DNA of 53,891 nt, from contig CAMJYM010000012.1 in the NCBI GenBank assembly GCA_946220865.1, positions 1-53,891 of the forward strand, written 5' to 3'. Positions within the stretch are counted from its first letter, which is position 1. Each line of letters starts with the position of its first letter. The position numbers and the translations under genes are program-made. The notes below the pieces were generated by a model. That model was not told where the DNA came from, searched no databases, and saw only the letters and a list, made by a program, of their open reading frames with translations. Source of the stretch: an uncultured Clostridia bacterium. Lineage in GTDB: Bacteria; Bacillota; Clostridia; Saccharofermentanales; DTU023. Shown here piece by piece: positions 40,362 to 50,035 of the stretch.

Positions 40362-42746
40362 ATGCAGGAAAAAAGTCTGCACACCCTAGAATTCCCCAAA
40401 ATTCTCGCGAACTTAGCGGCTGAGGCGGAGAGCGCCCCCGGCCGTGAACGCTGTGAAAAGCTGCAGCCTTCGACAGAGCTGCGGGAGGTTGAGCAGCGGC
40501 AGGAAGAGACCGACGACATGCTCCGTGAGATTCTCAAAAACGGTGACTTTGCTCTCTCTGCTTTTGATGATCTTCGGGAATTGATCAGCCTCATGGTCAG
40601 CGGTTCGGTGCCTGGACCCGGAGCTTTTCTGCGTGTGGGACGTCAGCTTCGCCTGGTTGCAAGGCTGATGGGTCGCCTGCCCGCCGACTTTAATGAAGAT
40701 GAACTGCCGCTCTGTCTCCGGCGCGTTCTCGCTCTTTCCCCCTGTGCAGAGCTGGAGCAGAGAATTGATGACTGCATTCTCAGCGAAGAAGAGCTGAAAG
40801 ATCGTGCCAGTGAGGAGCTCTACCGCATTCGTCGCAGCATCCAGCGCTTTCAGGATGAAGTGCGTCTGGCGCTGGAAAAGGTCTTGAGATCTTCCGGGCA
40901 GGCCCTGCAGGAGCAGGTGATTACCCTGCGCGGCGATCGCTATGTGATACCGGTAAAAGCCGAGAGCAGAACGGCTGTTCCCGGGATTGTGCATGACAGC
41001 AGTTCTTCCGGAGCAACCGTCTTTATCGAGCCCATGGCGGTGGTGGAACTCAACAATAAGATCCGTGAGGCCAAAGCGGCTGAACGCAAGGAAATCGAAC
41101 GTATTCTGGCGGAACTTACGGACGAAGTGGCCAACCGCTCCGCCCTCATTCTGCGCAATCAGGAGATTCTCACCCAGCTGGACTTCGCGCAGGCCAAGGC
41201 GCGGCTGGCCATCAAAGAGAAAGCTCAGCGACCAAAGCTTAACGAGCGCGGCCTGATTCGCCTCTTCGGGGCGCGCCATCCCCTGATTCCTGCCGACAAA
41301 GTCGTGCCCATTGATTTTGAACTGGGCGATCGCTTCAACACCTTGCTGATAACCGGGCCCAATACCGGCGGCAAAACGGTCAGTCTTAAAACCTGTGGTC
41401 TCTTCTGTCTCATGGCCATGGCGGGTTTACAGCTCCCGGCCGCTGAGTTTTCGGAAATATCCATATTCCAGGAAATTCTTGCTGATATCGGTGACGAACA
41501 GAGTATTGAACAAAGTCTCAGCACCTTTTCATCGCATATGGTTCAGCTCATAAAGATCTGTGAGCTGGCGGGGCCGGGAAGTCTGGTTCTGACCGATGAA
41601 CTGGGCGCAGGGACAGACCCCGTCGAAGGGGCCGCTCTGGCCATCTCCATTCTGGATTTTCTGCGCAGCAAGGGCTGTTTTACAGTGGCGACGACCCATT
41701 ACCCGGAACTCAAAGGCTACGCCTTAAATACGCCCGGGGTCTCCAACGCCTGCTGTGAGTTTGACACCAAAACGCTGCGCCCCACCTACCGGCTTCTGAT
41801 CGGTGTTCCCGGCGTTTCCAACGCCCTGGCCATTTCACGCCGCCTCGGCCTGGACGAGTCGATTCTGCAGCAGGCCGAAAAGTTGATTTCCAATGAGGGA
41901 CGGCAATTCGAAGACCTGCTCAAGGCCATCGAGCGCTCGCACCGGGAAGCCAAAAAGATGGAAGAGGAAGTGACCCGACTCAAAGATCAGGCCGTCCAGG
42001 CGAGAAACGAACTGGAAGAGGAAAAGCAGCGCATCAAAGAAGAAAAAGCGAGGCTCCTCAATGAAGCCCGCATGGAAGCGCAGCAGCTGCTCAGCGATGC
42101 GGAAGAGAGCATTGAAAGTGAGCTCAAGGCGCTGCGTGCTGAGGGCAGTGGCAGTAAGGACAGGGAAGAGCACAAGCTGCGCATCCGCCGCAAAGCAGAG
42201 GCTCTGGCCCGGGAGATGGGCGCGGAAAAATTAAAGGCGGGCATAGACCGCCCACTGGAGCCGGAAGATATTGTTGTGGGACAGCGATATCATGCGGTGC
42301 TTTCCGGCTTTATCGGCCAGGCGGCCAAGCCGCCTGACAGCCGTGGCCAGGTGCTTCTCAAAAACGGCGCGATCAGCATCCGCGCGGAGGTCTCGGCTTT
42401 AAGGCCGGTCTCCGATGAAGAAGCTGAGGAGATGAAATCAGCTGGCAGAAAGAAAGTGCGCAAATGTGTCAGATCGGCGACAGCCGGGGCGCGCCTGAAT
42501 ACGGCTTCGGAAATCTATCTGCTTGGTCAGAAGGTTGATGAAGCTTTGCGAATGGTCGACAGCTATCTTGATGATGCGCAGCTCTCCGGTCTGGAATCGG
42601 TGCGCATCGTTCATGGCAAGGGAACGGGGGCCCTCCGCCAGGCCATTCGCCAGAAGCTGGACGGGGACAAACGTGTCAGCTCGTACAGCGATGCTCCTTT
42701 TGGCCAGGGCGACGCCGGGGTGACGGTCGTCAGACTAAAACGTTGA
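40362..42746 (+). CDS. mutS2: MutS2 (ribosome-rescue/recombination-control ATPase)
   Basis: 794 residues. The MutS-like ATPase shows Walker A ITGPNTGGKTVSLKT and LTDELGAGTDPVEGAALA. A long coiled coil (about residues 510-610) follows, and then a C-terminal Smr domain (about 715-794: LLGQKVDEALRMVDSYLDDA, VRIVHGKGTGALRQAIRQ, GGVTVV-like end) with an intact HGKGTG loop. MutS2 lacks mismatch-binding domain I and acts on branched DNA or collided ribosomes. ATG at 40362 with AAAGGTAGGAT upstream; the in-frame TTG at 40341 is not needed. It is the second Smr-domain protein in the window. Confidence 0.93.
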   Translation: MQEKSLHTLEFPKILANLAAEAESAPGRERCEKLQPSTELREVEQRQEETDDMLREILKNGDFALSAFDDLRELISLMVSGSVPGPGAFLRVGRQLRLVARLMGRLPADFNEDELPLCLRRVLALSPCAELEQRIDDCILSEEELKDRASEELYRIRRSIQRFQDEVRLALEKVLRSSGQALQEQVITLRGDRYVIPVKAESRTAVPGIVHDSSSSGATVFIEPMAVVELNNKIREAKAAERKEIERILAELTDEVANRSALILRNQEILTQLDFAQAKARLAIKEKAQRPKLNERGLIRLFGARHPLIPADKVVPIDFELGDRFNTLLITGPNTGGKTVSLKTCGLFCLMAMAGLQLPAAEFSEISIFQEILADIGDEQSIEQSLSTFSSHMVQLIKICELAGPGSLVLTDELGAGTDPVEGAALAISILDFLRSKGCFTVATTHYPELKGYALNTPGVSNACCEFDTKTLRPTYRLLIGVPGVSNALAISRRLGLDESILQQAEKLISNEGRQFEDLLKAIERSHREAKKMEEEVTRLKDQAVQARNELEEEKQRIKEEKARLLNEARMEAQQLLSDAEESIESELKALRAEGSGSKDREEHKLRIRRKAEALAREMGAEKLKAGIDRPLEPEDIVVGQRYHAVLSGFIGQAAKPPDSRGQVLLKNGAISIRAEVSALRPVSDEEAEEMKSAGRKKVRKCVRSATAGARLNTASEIYLLGQKVDEALRMVDSYLDDAQLSGLESVRIVHGKGTGALRQAIRQKLDGDKRVSSYSDAPFGQGDAGVTVVRLKR

Positions 42747-42750
42747 AACC

Positions 42751-42778
42751 TTGTATTTGCCTTGCCTTCACTTATAAT
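42751..42778 (+). promoter_or_regulatory. Promoter of glgC-glgD-glgA
   Basis: TTGTAT (42751-42756) and TATAAT (42773-42778) with a 16-base spacer, starting 4 bases after the mutS2 stop and 48 bases before glgC. Confidence 0.5.
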
Positions 42779-42826
42779 TATTAAGAGAGGCAGCCTGCAT
42801 GCAAGAGATTGATCGGGAGGTGTTCT

Positions 42827-44107
42827 ATGGCAAAGCAAAATGTTGTCGCCATGCTTCTGGCCGGCGGACAGGGGTCGCGACTGGGTGTGCTGACGAGGAA
42901 TATCGCAAAGCCTGCCGTACCCTTTGGCAGTCGCTATCGCATTATTGATTTCCCCCTGAGTAACTGTACCAACTCCGGCATTGAAACCGTGGGGGTGCTC
43001 ACCCAGTATCAGCCGCTTGTCCTGAACGCCTATATGGGCAATGGGCATCCCTGGGACCTCGATCGCAATACCGGTGGTCTTTCCATACTGCCACCTTATC
43101 AATCCATGTCCAAGAGCGATTGGTACAAAGGTACGGCCAACGCCATTTATCAAAACATTCACTTTATTGATCGCTATCATCCGAAATATGTCCTGATCCT
43201 TTCCGGAGATCATATCTACAAAATGGATTATCTCAAGATGCTGACGCATCATATCGAAAAGAAGGCCGATGCGACGATTGCCGTTTTTGAGGTTCCGCTG
43301 GAAGAAGCCTCGCGTTTTGGCATCATGAATACGGATAAAACGGGGAAGATCCTTGAATTTGAGGAAAAGCCGGCGGCTCCGAAAAATAATCTTGCTTCCA
43401 TGGGCGTGTACATCTTCAACTGGGAGGTGCTGCGCAAAAGTTTGATCGAGGACGAAAACAACAAGGATTCGGCCAATGACTTTGGCAAGAACATCATCCC
43501 CAGCCTGCTGCAGGAAGGGAAAAGCCTTTACGCCTATACCTTCCAGGGTTACTGGAAGGATGTCGGCACGATTCTCTCTCTCTGGGAGGCCAACATGGAT
43601 ATTGTGGATACGCCGGAAGCGCTCAACCTGAGCGATCGCAACTGGCGTATTTACTGCCGCAATGCCGCACGTCCGCCCCACTATATAGCTGATGGCGCCG
43701 TGGTCGAAAAGAGCGTGCTTACAGATGGCGATGAAATTTATGGAGAAGTCTACCATTCAGTGATTGCCACCAGCGTTCTTGTCGAAGAGGGAGCCGTCGT
43801 GCGGGACTCCATCCTTATGCCGGGAGCCGTGGTGCGAAAAGGCGCCCAGCTGGAGCGGGTGATCGTCGGCATGGATTCCGTGATCGGCGAGAATTGTAAA
43901 ATGGGGCCGGGGCAGGAGACTGCCGGAAACAAGTATAAAAGCAAACTTTGCAGCAATGGCATCAGCGTCGTTGAAGGAGGTCTGGAGGTCAGTGCAGGTC
44001 TGGTTCTTGGCGGCAACAGCGTGTTGAGTCTGCCCGAGGATGGTGGCGACACCCCTGATCTGAAAATTCTGAAAGTCCTGAACTGGGAAGGGGGCAGCGT
44101 ATGTTAA
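42827..44107 (+). CDS. glgC: Glucose-1-phosphate adenylyltransferase, catalytic subunit
   Basis: 426 residues. The nucleotidyltransferase signature LLAGGQGSRLGVLTRNIAKP is intact, followed by FGSRYRIIDFPLSNCTNSGI, the glucose-1-phosphate-binding region near FEEKPAAPKNNLASMGVYIF and a left-handed beta-helix C-terminal domain. It makes ADP-glucose from ATP and glucose-1-phosphate, the first committed step of glycogen synthesis. ATG at 42827 with GGGAGGTG upstream. It overlaps glgD by 7 bases. In Firmicutes GlgC works with GlgD as a heterotetramer. Confidence 0.95.
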   Translation: MAKQNVVAMLLAGGQGSRLGVLTRNIAKPAVPFGSRYRIIDFPLSNCTNSGIETVGVLTQYQPLVLNAYMGNGHPWDLDRNTGGLSILPPYQSMSKSDWYKGTANAIYQNIHFIDRYHPKYVLILSGDHIYKMDYLKMLTHHIEKKADATIAVFEVPLEEASRFGIMNTDKTGKILEFEEKPAAPKNNLASMGVYIFNWEVLRKSLIEDENNKDSANDFGKNIIPSLLQEGKSLYAYTFQGYWKDVGTILSLWEANMDIVDTPEALNLSDRNWRIYCRNAARPPHYIADGAVVEKSVLTDGDEIYGEVYHSVIATSVLVEEGAVVRDSILMPGAVVRKGAQLERVIVGMDSVIGENCKMGPGQETAGNKYKSKLCSNGISVVEGGLEVSAGLVLGGNSVLSLPEDGGDTPDLKILKVLNWEGGSVC

Positions 44108-45204
44108 GCAATAGCATGGGCCTTATTCTGGCGGATCATGACCGCGTTCACCTGGGGGATCTGACCCGGCTCCGCGCTCTTGCCGCTGTGCCTATTTTCG
44201 GGCGTTACCGCATCATCGATTTTACGCTCTCGAATATGGTCAATTCCGGCATCACCAACGTCGGCGTCGCCGCAATGACCAAATACAAATCACTGCTCGA
44301 CCATATCGGCACGGGAGCCTCCTGGGATCTGGACCGCATGAACCAGGGCCTGCATATTTTGCCGCCCTACATCAACTCTTCCTACTTTGATCGCGAATCC
44401 GGAGATCTCACAGGTCTTTATGAATTTGTCATCCGTGGAAAACAGGAATATGTCGTCATCTGCGACAGCAACTTTCTCATAAAAACCGATTTTTCCAGCT
44501 TGATCCAAAACCATGTCAAGTCTAAAGCTGACATGACCATTTTCTATAATCAGGATGGCGATCGCTATGGTTCGCCGACCTTCTCTCTCGATTTGCAGGA
44601 GGGGGTGCTTCGGGATTTTATGGTGGACAGCCTGGACAGCGGAACGCAGAAAAGCGCCATCGGCATTCTGGTCATTTCCCGCGAACTCCTTTTACACATT
44701 CTCTCTCAGTCCATGTCGCGGGGACAGGCTGAATTCAGCATCGAGCTCCTGCTCAAAATGTATAAGCAGTACAAAATCTGCGGCTGCGAATACAAGGGCA
44801 GCTGCCTGCGTATCAACTCGATTTCCACCTATTACAGGAGCAGCATGGCTTTGCTCGATCCCGAGGTACGCAAGTCGTTCTTTGATCTTGAGGCGCCCAT
44901 CTACACCAAGGTCAAAAATGAGGCCCCAGCCTATTACGAAAGTGGCAGCTATGTCAGTAACGCGGTTGTTTCCGACGGCTGCACCATTTATGGCAGCGTC
45001 AGTGATTCCATCCTCTTCCGTGGCGTACGCGTCGAAAAACACACCAATCTGCAAAACTGCATTATCTTTCAAGATGCCATCATCGGGGAAGGCGCGGATC
45101 TGCACCATGTGATCCTTGATAAGAACACGGTCGTTCGACCAGGTGTCAGACTACAGGGTCAGCCCGAGTATCCCGTTGTTATAGGGAAAGGAGCGATCGT
45201 ATGA
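44101..45204 (+). CDS. glgD: Glucose-1-phosphate adenylyltransferase, regulatory subunit GlgD
   Basis: 367 residues, a GlgC paralogue. It retains FGRYRIIDFTLSNMVNSGI and the beta-helix domain, but the catalytic GGxGxRL loop is replaced by ILADHDRVHLGDLTRLRAL, so it should be non-catalytic and modulate GlgC, as known for GlgD of other Firmicutes. ATG at 44101 inside the glgC end, with AAGGGGG upstream. It ends in an ATGA overlap with glgA, indicating translational coupling across the operon. Confidence 0.94.
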   Translation: MLSNSMGLILADHDRVHLGDLTRLRALAAVPIFGRYRIIDFTLSNMVNSGITNVGVAAMTKYKSLLDHIGTGASWDLDRMNQGLHILPPYINSSYFDRESGDLTGLYEFVIRGKQEYVVICDSNFLIKTDFSSLIQNHVKSKADMTIFYNQDGDRYGSPTFSLDLQEGVLRDFMVDSLDSGTQKSAIGILVISRELLLHILSQSMSRGQAEFSIELLLKMYKQYKICGCEYKGSCLRINSISTYYRSSMALLDPEVRKSFFDLEAPIYTKVKNEAPAYYESGSYVSNAVVSDGCTIYGSVSDSILFRGVRVEKHTNLQNCIIFQDAIIGEGADLHHVILDKNTVVRPGVRLQGQPEYPVVIGKGAIV

Positions 45205-47024
45205 GAATACTTTTCGTCAGCAGTGAAATGGCCCCTCTGGCCAAGACAGGCGGACTTGGTGACGTCGTCAGCGCACTTCCACAGGCCCTGCGGGCTCTGG
45301 GGCACGACTGCCGTGTGGCTATCCCCCTCTACAAGCAAATCAAGGATCAGTACATGAACCAACTGCGCTTCCGGCGCTGGTCAATGATTAACATGGGCTG
45401 GAGAACCATGTATACAGGCCTTTTTGAGATGGACGTCATGGGCGTGCCGGTCTATTTGATCGACAATGAGTACTACTTCGGCCATGATGGAATTTACCTG
45501 GACTATGCTTTCGATATCGAACGCTTCAGCTTTTTCCAGCGGGCGGTTCTGGAAGCTCTGGGTGAACCCATGGGCTTTGAACCGGATATTCTGCACCTCA
45601 ATGACTGGCAGACCGGCATGATTCCCGTGACTCTGGAAGCTCATTACAAATCTCATGATTATCACAAAGATCTCTGCAGTATTCTGACCATTCACAATCT
45701 CAAATTTCAGGGAATTCATGGCCGCGAGCGCATCCTGGATCTCTTTGATCTGCCGGAAAAATACATGAATGAATCGGCGGTTCTTAAGGACGGAGTGCCC
45801 AATTTCCTGAAGGCGGGCATAACCTTCAGTAACCGTGTGACCACGGTTTCGCCCAGCTATGCTGAAGAAATCATGATGGATTACTACGGGGAAGGGCTGA
45901 ATGGCATCCTCGGCGCTCAGCGCTGGAAAGTCTGCGGGATTCTGAATGGCATTGACAGCCTGAGTTACGACCCGGCGACCGACCGTGCCCTCAGTCAAAA
46001 TTATGGACTGAAGGACTGGCGTGAAGGCAAGGCCGCCAATAAAACGGCTTTGCAGGCTCAGCTCGGCCTGGAGGTCAATCCTGAACTTCCGCTGCTCTGC
46101 ATGATTAGCCGCCTGAGCGATCAGAAAGGCGTCGACCTCCTGCTCTACGTGGCCGACGAAATTCTGGCCATGCCCCTGCAGCTGGTAGTCATCGGCACCG
46201 GCGATGCCCGCTACGAAGAGGGCCTGCGCCATGCAGAGGAGCGCCATCCGGATAAAATGCGCGCCCTCATCGAGTTTGACGAAGGTCTGGCACGCAAGCT
46301 CTATGCAGCCTCGGATCTCCTGCTTATGCCCTCGGTTTTTGAACCCTGTGGGCTCTCACAGATGCTGGCCATGCGCTATGGCGCCCTGCCCATCGTGCGG
46401 GAAACGGGGGGTCTGCGCGATACCGTCAGACCCTATAATAAATTTGACGGCAGCGGAAACGGCTTTTCTTTCAGCAATATTAACGCGCACGAATTGCTTT
46501 ACACCTGTCAGCACGCCATCGCGCTTTATTACGATGACCGTGCGGCCTGGGATAAACTGGTCGAATCGGCGCTGAAGGAAGACTTTTCCTGGAAAGAATC
46601 CGCGCTGAAGTACCTTGATCTCTACCGTGAGGTTCTGCGCGAAAATGGCCATCCTGAGGCCGCAGAAAGAGTCGAAAACCCTCCGCTTGAGCCAAAAGAA
46701 AAAAAGGCGGCGGTTTCGCGTCCGGCCAAAATGACGGCAGATAACGCCCCGGCAGCTGCAGGCAGCAGTGCGGCGGCAAACAGCTGTGAAGAGGCCGCCC
46801 CTGCAAAGTCCCCAAAGGCAGAGAAGCAAGCTGCTGCTGTCAGCGCAGCAGGTGAGCACAGCAAGGCCAAAGCCGTTGCGCTTCCCGACAAAAAAGCAGC
46901 CAAAAAAGCCACGGCTGTGGCAAAGAAAAAAGCAGGTGCCAGCAGTCGCAGCACTGGCCGTTCGACCAGCCGCAGCAAGAACAGCGGCAGCAAGACAAAA
47001 AAACCAGCAAATCCCGGCGAATGA
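45201..47024 (+). CDS. glgA: Glycogen synthase (GT5) with a basic histone-H1-like C-terminal tail
   Basis: 607 residues; typical GlgA is about 480. The catalytic part opens with SSEMAPLAKTGGLGDVVSAL (ADP-glucose-binding KTGGL), has LHLNDWQTGM and ends near residue 490 with LMPSVFEPCGLSQMLAMRYG and the ETGGL-like RETGGLRDTV. About 115 further residues are Ala/Lys/Ser-rich, increasingly basic and repeat-like (KKAAKKATAVAKKKAG, SRSTGRSTSRSKNSGSKTKK), like bacterial histone H1-type tails. It transfers glucose from ADP-glucose to glycogen. The tail's function is unknown; binding nucleic acid or anchoring to a polyanion are options. It starts in an ATGA overlap with glgD. No glgB or glgP is nearby. 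Confidence 0.93.
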   Translation: MRILFVSSEMAPLAKTGGLGDVVSALPQALRALGHDCRVAIPLYKQIKDQYMNQLRFRRWSMINMGWRTMYTGLFEMDVMGVPVYLIDNEYYFGHDGIYLDYAFDIERFSFFQRAVLEALGEPMGFEPDILHLNDWQTGMIPVTLEAHYKSHDYHKDLCSILTIHNLKFQGIHGRERILDLFDLPEKYMNESAVLKDGVPNFLKAGITFSNRVTTVSPSYAEEIMMDYYGEGLNGILGAQRWKVCGILNGIDSLSYDPATDRALSQNYGLKDWREGKAANKTALQAQLGLEVNPELPLLCMISRLSDQKGVDLLLYVADEILAMPLQLVVIGTGDARYEEGLRHAEERHPDKMRALIEFDEGLARKLYAASDLLLMPSVFEPCGLSQMLAMRYGALPIVRETGGLRDTVRPYNKFDGSGNGFSFSNINAHELLYTCQHAIALYYDDRAAWDKLVESALKEDFSWKESALKYLDLYREVLRENGHPEAAERVENPPLEPKEKKAAVSRPAKMTADNAPAAAGSSAAANSCEEAAPAKSPKAEKQAAAVSAAGEHSKAKAVALPDKKAAKKATAVAKKKAGASSRSTGRSTSRSKNSGSKTKKPANPGE

Positions 47025-47064
47025 AGAGTTTTATACGATCAGTTTAGCAGTGCTTTCTCACTAC

Positions 47065-47094
47065 TTGACAAGCATAAAAATCCTTTCGTATAAT
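47065..47094 (+). promoter_or_regulatory. Consensus promoter of tRNA-Leu
   Basis: TTGACA (47065-47070) and TATAAT (47089-47094) are both perfect sigma-A consensus with an 18-base spacer, 25 bases before the tRNA. It starts 40 bases after the glgA stop. Confidence 0.85.
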
Positions 47095-47118
47095 GGCGAA
47101 GCCGGTTAGACCGGTGAC

Positions 47119-47201
47119 GCGGACATGGCGGAATTGGCAGACGCGCACGTTTGAGGGGCGTGTGGGCGACCTTGTGAGTTCGAATCTCATTGTCCGCACC
47201 A
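47119..47201 (+). tRNA. tRNA-Leu (anticodon GAG)
   Basis: 83 bases. Acceptor arm GCGGACA pairs with TGTCCGC; the D-arm is GGCGGAATTGGCAGACGC. The anticodon stem CACGT/GCGTG closes the 7-base loop TTGAGGG, giving anticodon GAG for CUC/CUU leucine codons. A longer variable arm (TGGGCGACCTT) fits class II tRNA-Leu, the T-arm is GTGAG-TTCGAAT-CTCAT, and the CCA end is encoded (47199-47201). It stands alone between its promoter and a terminator. Confidence 0.95.
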
Positions 47202-47237
47202 AAGCTCTGAAGCCTGACGGTTTCGGAGCTTTTTTTT
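47202..47237 (+). terminator. Rho-independent terminator after tRNA-Leu
   Basis: AAGCTCTGAA, a 9-base loop and TTTCGGAGCTT form the stem (one mismatch), followed by seven or more T. It begins directly at the tRNA end. Confidence 0.9.
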
Positions 47238-47410
47238 GCGACTTCCTCCCTGCGGCTTTTAGTTCGCAACGAGGTCTGCAAAGCGGCAAAAACTTGTTCT
47301 GCGTTTGTTGGCTTTCGACTGGTTTTGTCGCCCTCCTGGCGCCAGGCCCGCCATAGCGGAACGCAGACCAGGATTTACGATTCAACATATAAAATGAAGG
47401 AAAATTCAGC

Positions 47411-48691
47411 GTGAAAGAAAATATTTATCGCCCTCTGGGCGTCAGTGATGAGCTTTTTAAAAAATCTGAAGAAATTCTGGAACAACTTGCCGGACGCTTT
47501 CGTGATCTGGATGAGCTGCAGGAAAAAAATCAGCTCAGGGTTCTGCAGGCCTTTATCCATGCCGGTGTGACTCAGGGCTCCCTGGTCGGCACCACAGGCT
47601 ATGGTTATGATGACCAGGGCCGTGAGGCACTGGAACAAATTTTTGCAGAGCTTTTTGAAAGTGAAGCGGCTCTTGTCCGGCATCAATTCAGTTCCGGCAC
47701 GCAGGTTTTGACCTGCTGCCTGCGCGGCCTGCTGCGGCCGGGAGATGAATTACTCATTGCCACAGGCGAAGTCTACGACAGCTTGCAGGGGACGCTCGGC
47801 AGAGCGGAAGATCCTGAAGATCTGGGCTCGCTGCGGGACTTTGGAATCTCCATTCGTCAGCTCGATCTCAATTCTGAGGGCAAGCTCAAAACAGCGGAAA
47901 TTCTTCAGGCCCTGAACGCTAAAACGAAGCTGCTGTATTTTCAGAAATCACGCGGCTACAGCAGCCGCCGTACCTTGCTTAACCCGGAGATCGGTGAAGC
48001 GCTGCGTTTGGCCAAAGCGAAAAAGCCCGGCCTCCTGGTAATGGTCGATAACTGCTATGGTGAACTCACCGAAGAGCATGAACCAACTTTTTATGGCGCG
48101 GATATTGCCGCTGGTTCCCTGATTAAGAATCTGGGTGCGGGGATTGCCGACAGCGGCGCTTATGTCTGCGGCACAGAGGAGGCCGTCAGAAAAGTGGCCT
48201 GCCAGATGAGTTCGCCCGGCCTGGCCGGTGAAATCGGACCGGGATTAGGGCAGCTGCGCAACCTTTTCCGGGGCCTCTACTTTGCGCCGCAGGTCACCAA
48301 CACCGCGCTGAAAAGCGCGCTGCATGCCGCGGCCCTCTTTGCCGCAGAAGGTTATAAGGTGACCCCCGACAGCCAGCAGCTGCGGGGCGATATTGTCCAG
48401 CTCATTGAGCTGGGAAGCCGGGAAAAGCTCTGCGCCTTCTGTGAAGAGATCCAGTCCGCTTCACCTGTGGATGCCCGCTTTACGCCTGTCCCCGCGCCCA
48501 TGCCCGGTTATGATTGTGATATCATAATGGCGTCCGGCTCCTTTGTTCAGGGTTCTTCGATTGAATGTTCCTGTGATGGACCTCTGAGGCCGCCTTATCG
48601 GGCCTATCTGCAAGGCGGCTTGAGTTTTGCCCAGTCTCGCCTGGCTCAGCTTCGTGCAGCAGAGCGACTGAGGTCAATGGAGTCGGCTTAA
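47411..48691 (+). CDS. ynbB: PLP-dependent methionine gamma-lyase family protein (YnbB type)
   Basis: 426 residues. The family, also annotated as aluminum resistance protein, belongs to the fold type I PLP enzymes. Visible features are TTGYGYDDQGREALEQIF, the substrate-side VDNCYGELTEE and the Schiff-base lysine in AGSLIKNLGAGIA. Glycine-rich GEIGPGLGQLRNLFRGLYFAP and a long C-terminal domain complete it. The likely reaction is C-S bond cleavage or a related elimination; substrate not proven for this family. The start is GTG at 47411 with AAGGAAAA eight bases upstream. It begins about 170 bases beyond the tRNA terminator and is followed after 9 bases by the HlyD-like gene. Confidence 0.88.
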   Translation: MKENIYRPLGVSDELFKKSEEILEQLAGRFRDLDELQEKNQLRVLQAFIHAGVTQGSLVGTTGYGYDDQGREALEQIFAELFESEAALVRHQFSSGTQVLTCCLRGLLRPGDELLIATGEVYDSLQGTLGRAEDPEDLGSLRDFGISIRQLDLNSEGKLKTAEILQALNAKTKLLYFQKSRGYSSRRTLLNPEIGEALRLAKAKKPGLLVMVDNCYGELTEEHEPTFYGADIAAGSLIKNLGAGIADSGAYVCGTEEAVRKVACQMSSPGLAGEIGPGLGQLRNLFRGLYFAPQVTNTALKSALHAAALFAAEGYKVTPDSQQLRGDIVQLIELGSREKLCAFCEEIQSASPVDARFTPVPAPMPGYDCDIIMASGSFVQGSSIECSCDGPLRPPYRAYLQGGLSFAQSRLAQLRAAERLRSMESA

Positions 48692-48700
48692 GGAGAAGGT

Positions 48701-50035
48701 ATGAGCGAAAACAGCAGGAAGGACGGGCAAAAAGCCCGGGTCGAAGCCTATAAGCGCAAAAAAAGACGGGAAAATCGTCACCGCGCTTACGCCTTGCTGC
48801 TTTTCTTTCTCATCCTCACGATCTTCGTCTTTGTGATGCTCTTTCGCATTATGGGACGCCAGCGTCCCCGGCCCCGTTTTATGTTTCTTACCGAGGAAAA
48901 GCTGTCCTCAGAGTTGGAGACTACGGCTCTGCTTATTCGTGACGAAAGCGTGTATAACGCCCCGATAGATGGCCTCTTCCGCAGTTTTGTCCCTCAGGGC
49001 GGCCGGGTGGCCAGGCAGATGAAGCTTGGGCAGATTCTGCCTCCGGGCAAGGAGGACCAGCTTCGCCTCATCGAAAAGGCCGAAAATGATGTCAATGACC
49101 GCCGTTACGAGCTTTTAGATGAAGGCAAAGGCGGCGATGCCACAAGAGTTTTCGAGGCCAGCCGCGAGTCGATTCGGCGCAACTTGCGTATTTATTACGA
49201 TGATCTTCTTAAAGGCAGTACAGTGCGGGCGCCGGAAATTGAAGCCGAGATACGCCTGACCCTGGAACAGCGACTGGACGACATTAACAACTACGAATTT
49301 CAGGATCCTGAACTCAGCTCTTTAATCGCCTATCGTGAAAATCTGGAAAAAGGTTTAGACGGGGAGGTGCAAACGATCTTTTCTGAAAACTCCGGCCTCT
49401 TTATGAGACGCCTGGACGGCCTGGAAAAAGATCTGACTCCCGATTTGGCTCTTTCTATTTCCGAAGAGGAAACCCGCAATTATCTAAAAAGAGCAGGGGA
49501 GGCCAGGGCTGTTGAAGAGAAGGTGGAAGCGGGGAAACCTTTTTATAAACTCTGCCGCTCTATCGAACAATACTTTGTCATGATTCTGCCCCGCGGCAAA
49601 GTCTCGAGTGAAGACGAAAATACGCGGCTGCGGCTGAGCTGCCCGGCCAACGGAGTTGAACTTAAGGACGCCCGCATCATTCGTGTCGAAGAGGCTCGCG
49701 GCGGAACCCTTGTCGTCTGCAGCAGCCAGCAGAACCTGGAGGCTTTCAGCTCCATGCGCAAAGCGCCGCTGCTGGTACATCTCCATGAGAGCCGGGGCCT
49801 TAGGGTTCCCAAAACGGCGCTTATCAATTACCGGGAAGGTAACACCGAAGCCGAAATCAAGCTGATTTCCGGCGGCTATGTCCATAAAGTCGCGGTTAAA
49901 ATTATCGAAGATAACGCACGTTATGCGCTGATTGAGGGTATGGAAGGCGGAGAATATCCGGTCGAAGTTTCGACCATGATCCTGCTTAACCCTCAGAGCA
50001 TGGAGGAAGGGGAGCCCATTGTTATATCCAATTGA
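48701..50035 (+). CDS. HlyD-like membrane-anchored periplasmic-adaptor protein
   Basis: 444 residues. A basic N-terminus (KKRRENRHR) precedes a single membrane helix (about 31-52, LLLFFLILTIFVFVML). The rest faces outside, with a lipoyl/barrel-like half near 70-110 (IYNAPIDGLFRSFVPQGGRV), a helical stretch and a second barrel half (LRVPKTALINYREGNTEAEI). Similar proteins sit before yggS-sepF in many Clostridia and are annotated as HlyD-family efflux adaptors, although no partner transporter is encoded here. A role near the division apparatus is suggested by context only. ATG at 48701 with AAGGAGAAGG upstream. It overlaps yggS by 17 bases. Confidence 0.7.
   Translation: MSENSRKDGQKARVEAYKRKKRRENRHRAYALLLFFLILTIFVFVMLFRIMGRQRPRPRFMFLTEEKLSSELETTALLIRDESVYNAPIDGLFRSFVPQGGRVARQMKLGQILPPGKEDQLRLIEKAENDVNDRRYELLDEGKGGDATRVFEASRESIRRNLRIYYDDLLKGSTVRAPEIEAEIRLTLEQRLDDINNYEFQDPELSSLIAYRENLEKGLDGEVQTIFSENSGLFMRRLDGLEKDLTPDLALSISEEETRNYLKRAGEARAVEEKVEAGKPFYKLCRSIEQYFVMILPRGKVSSEDENTRLRLSCPANGVELKDARIIRVEEARGGTLVVCSSQQNLEAFSSMRKAPLLVHLHESRGLRVPKTALINYREGNTEAEIKLISGGYVHKVAVKIIEDNARYALIEGMEGGEYPVEVSTMILLNPQSMEEGEPIVISN

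Noticed and set aside
47238..47410. Small RNA or riboswitch before the methionine gamma-lyase family gene
   Set aside because: Some GC-rich inverted segments exist (CTGGCGCCAG), but no known riboswitch core or terminator was recognisable.
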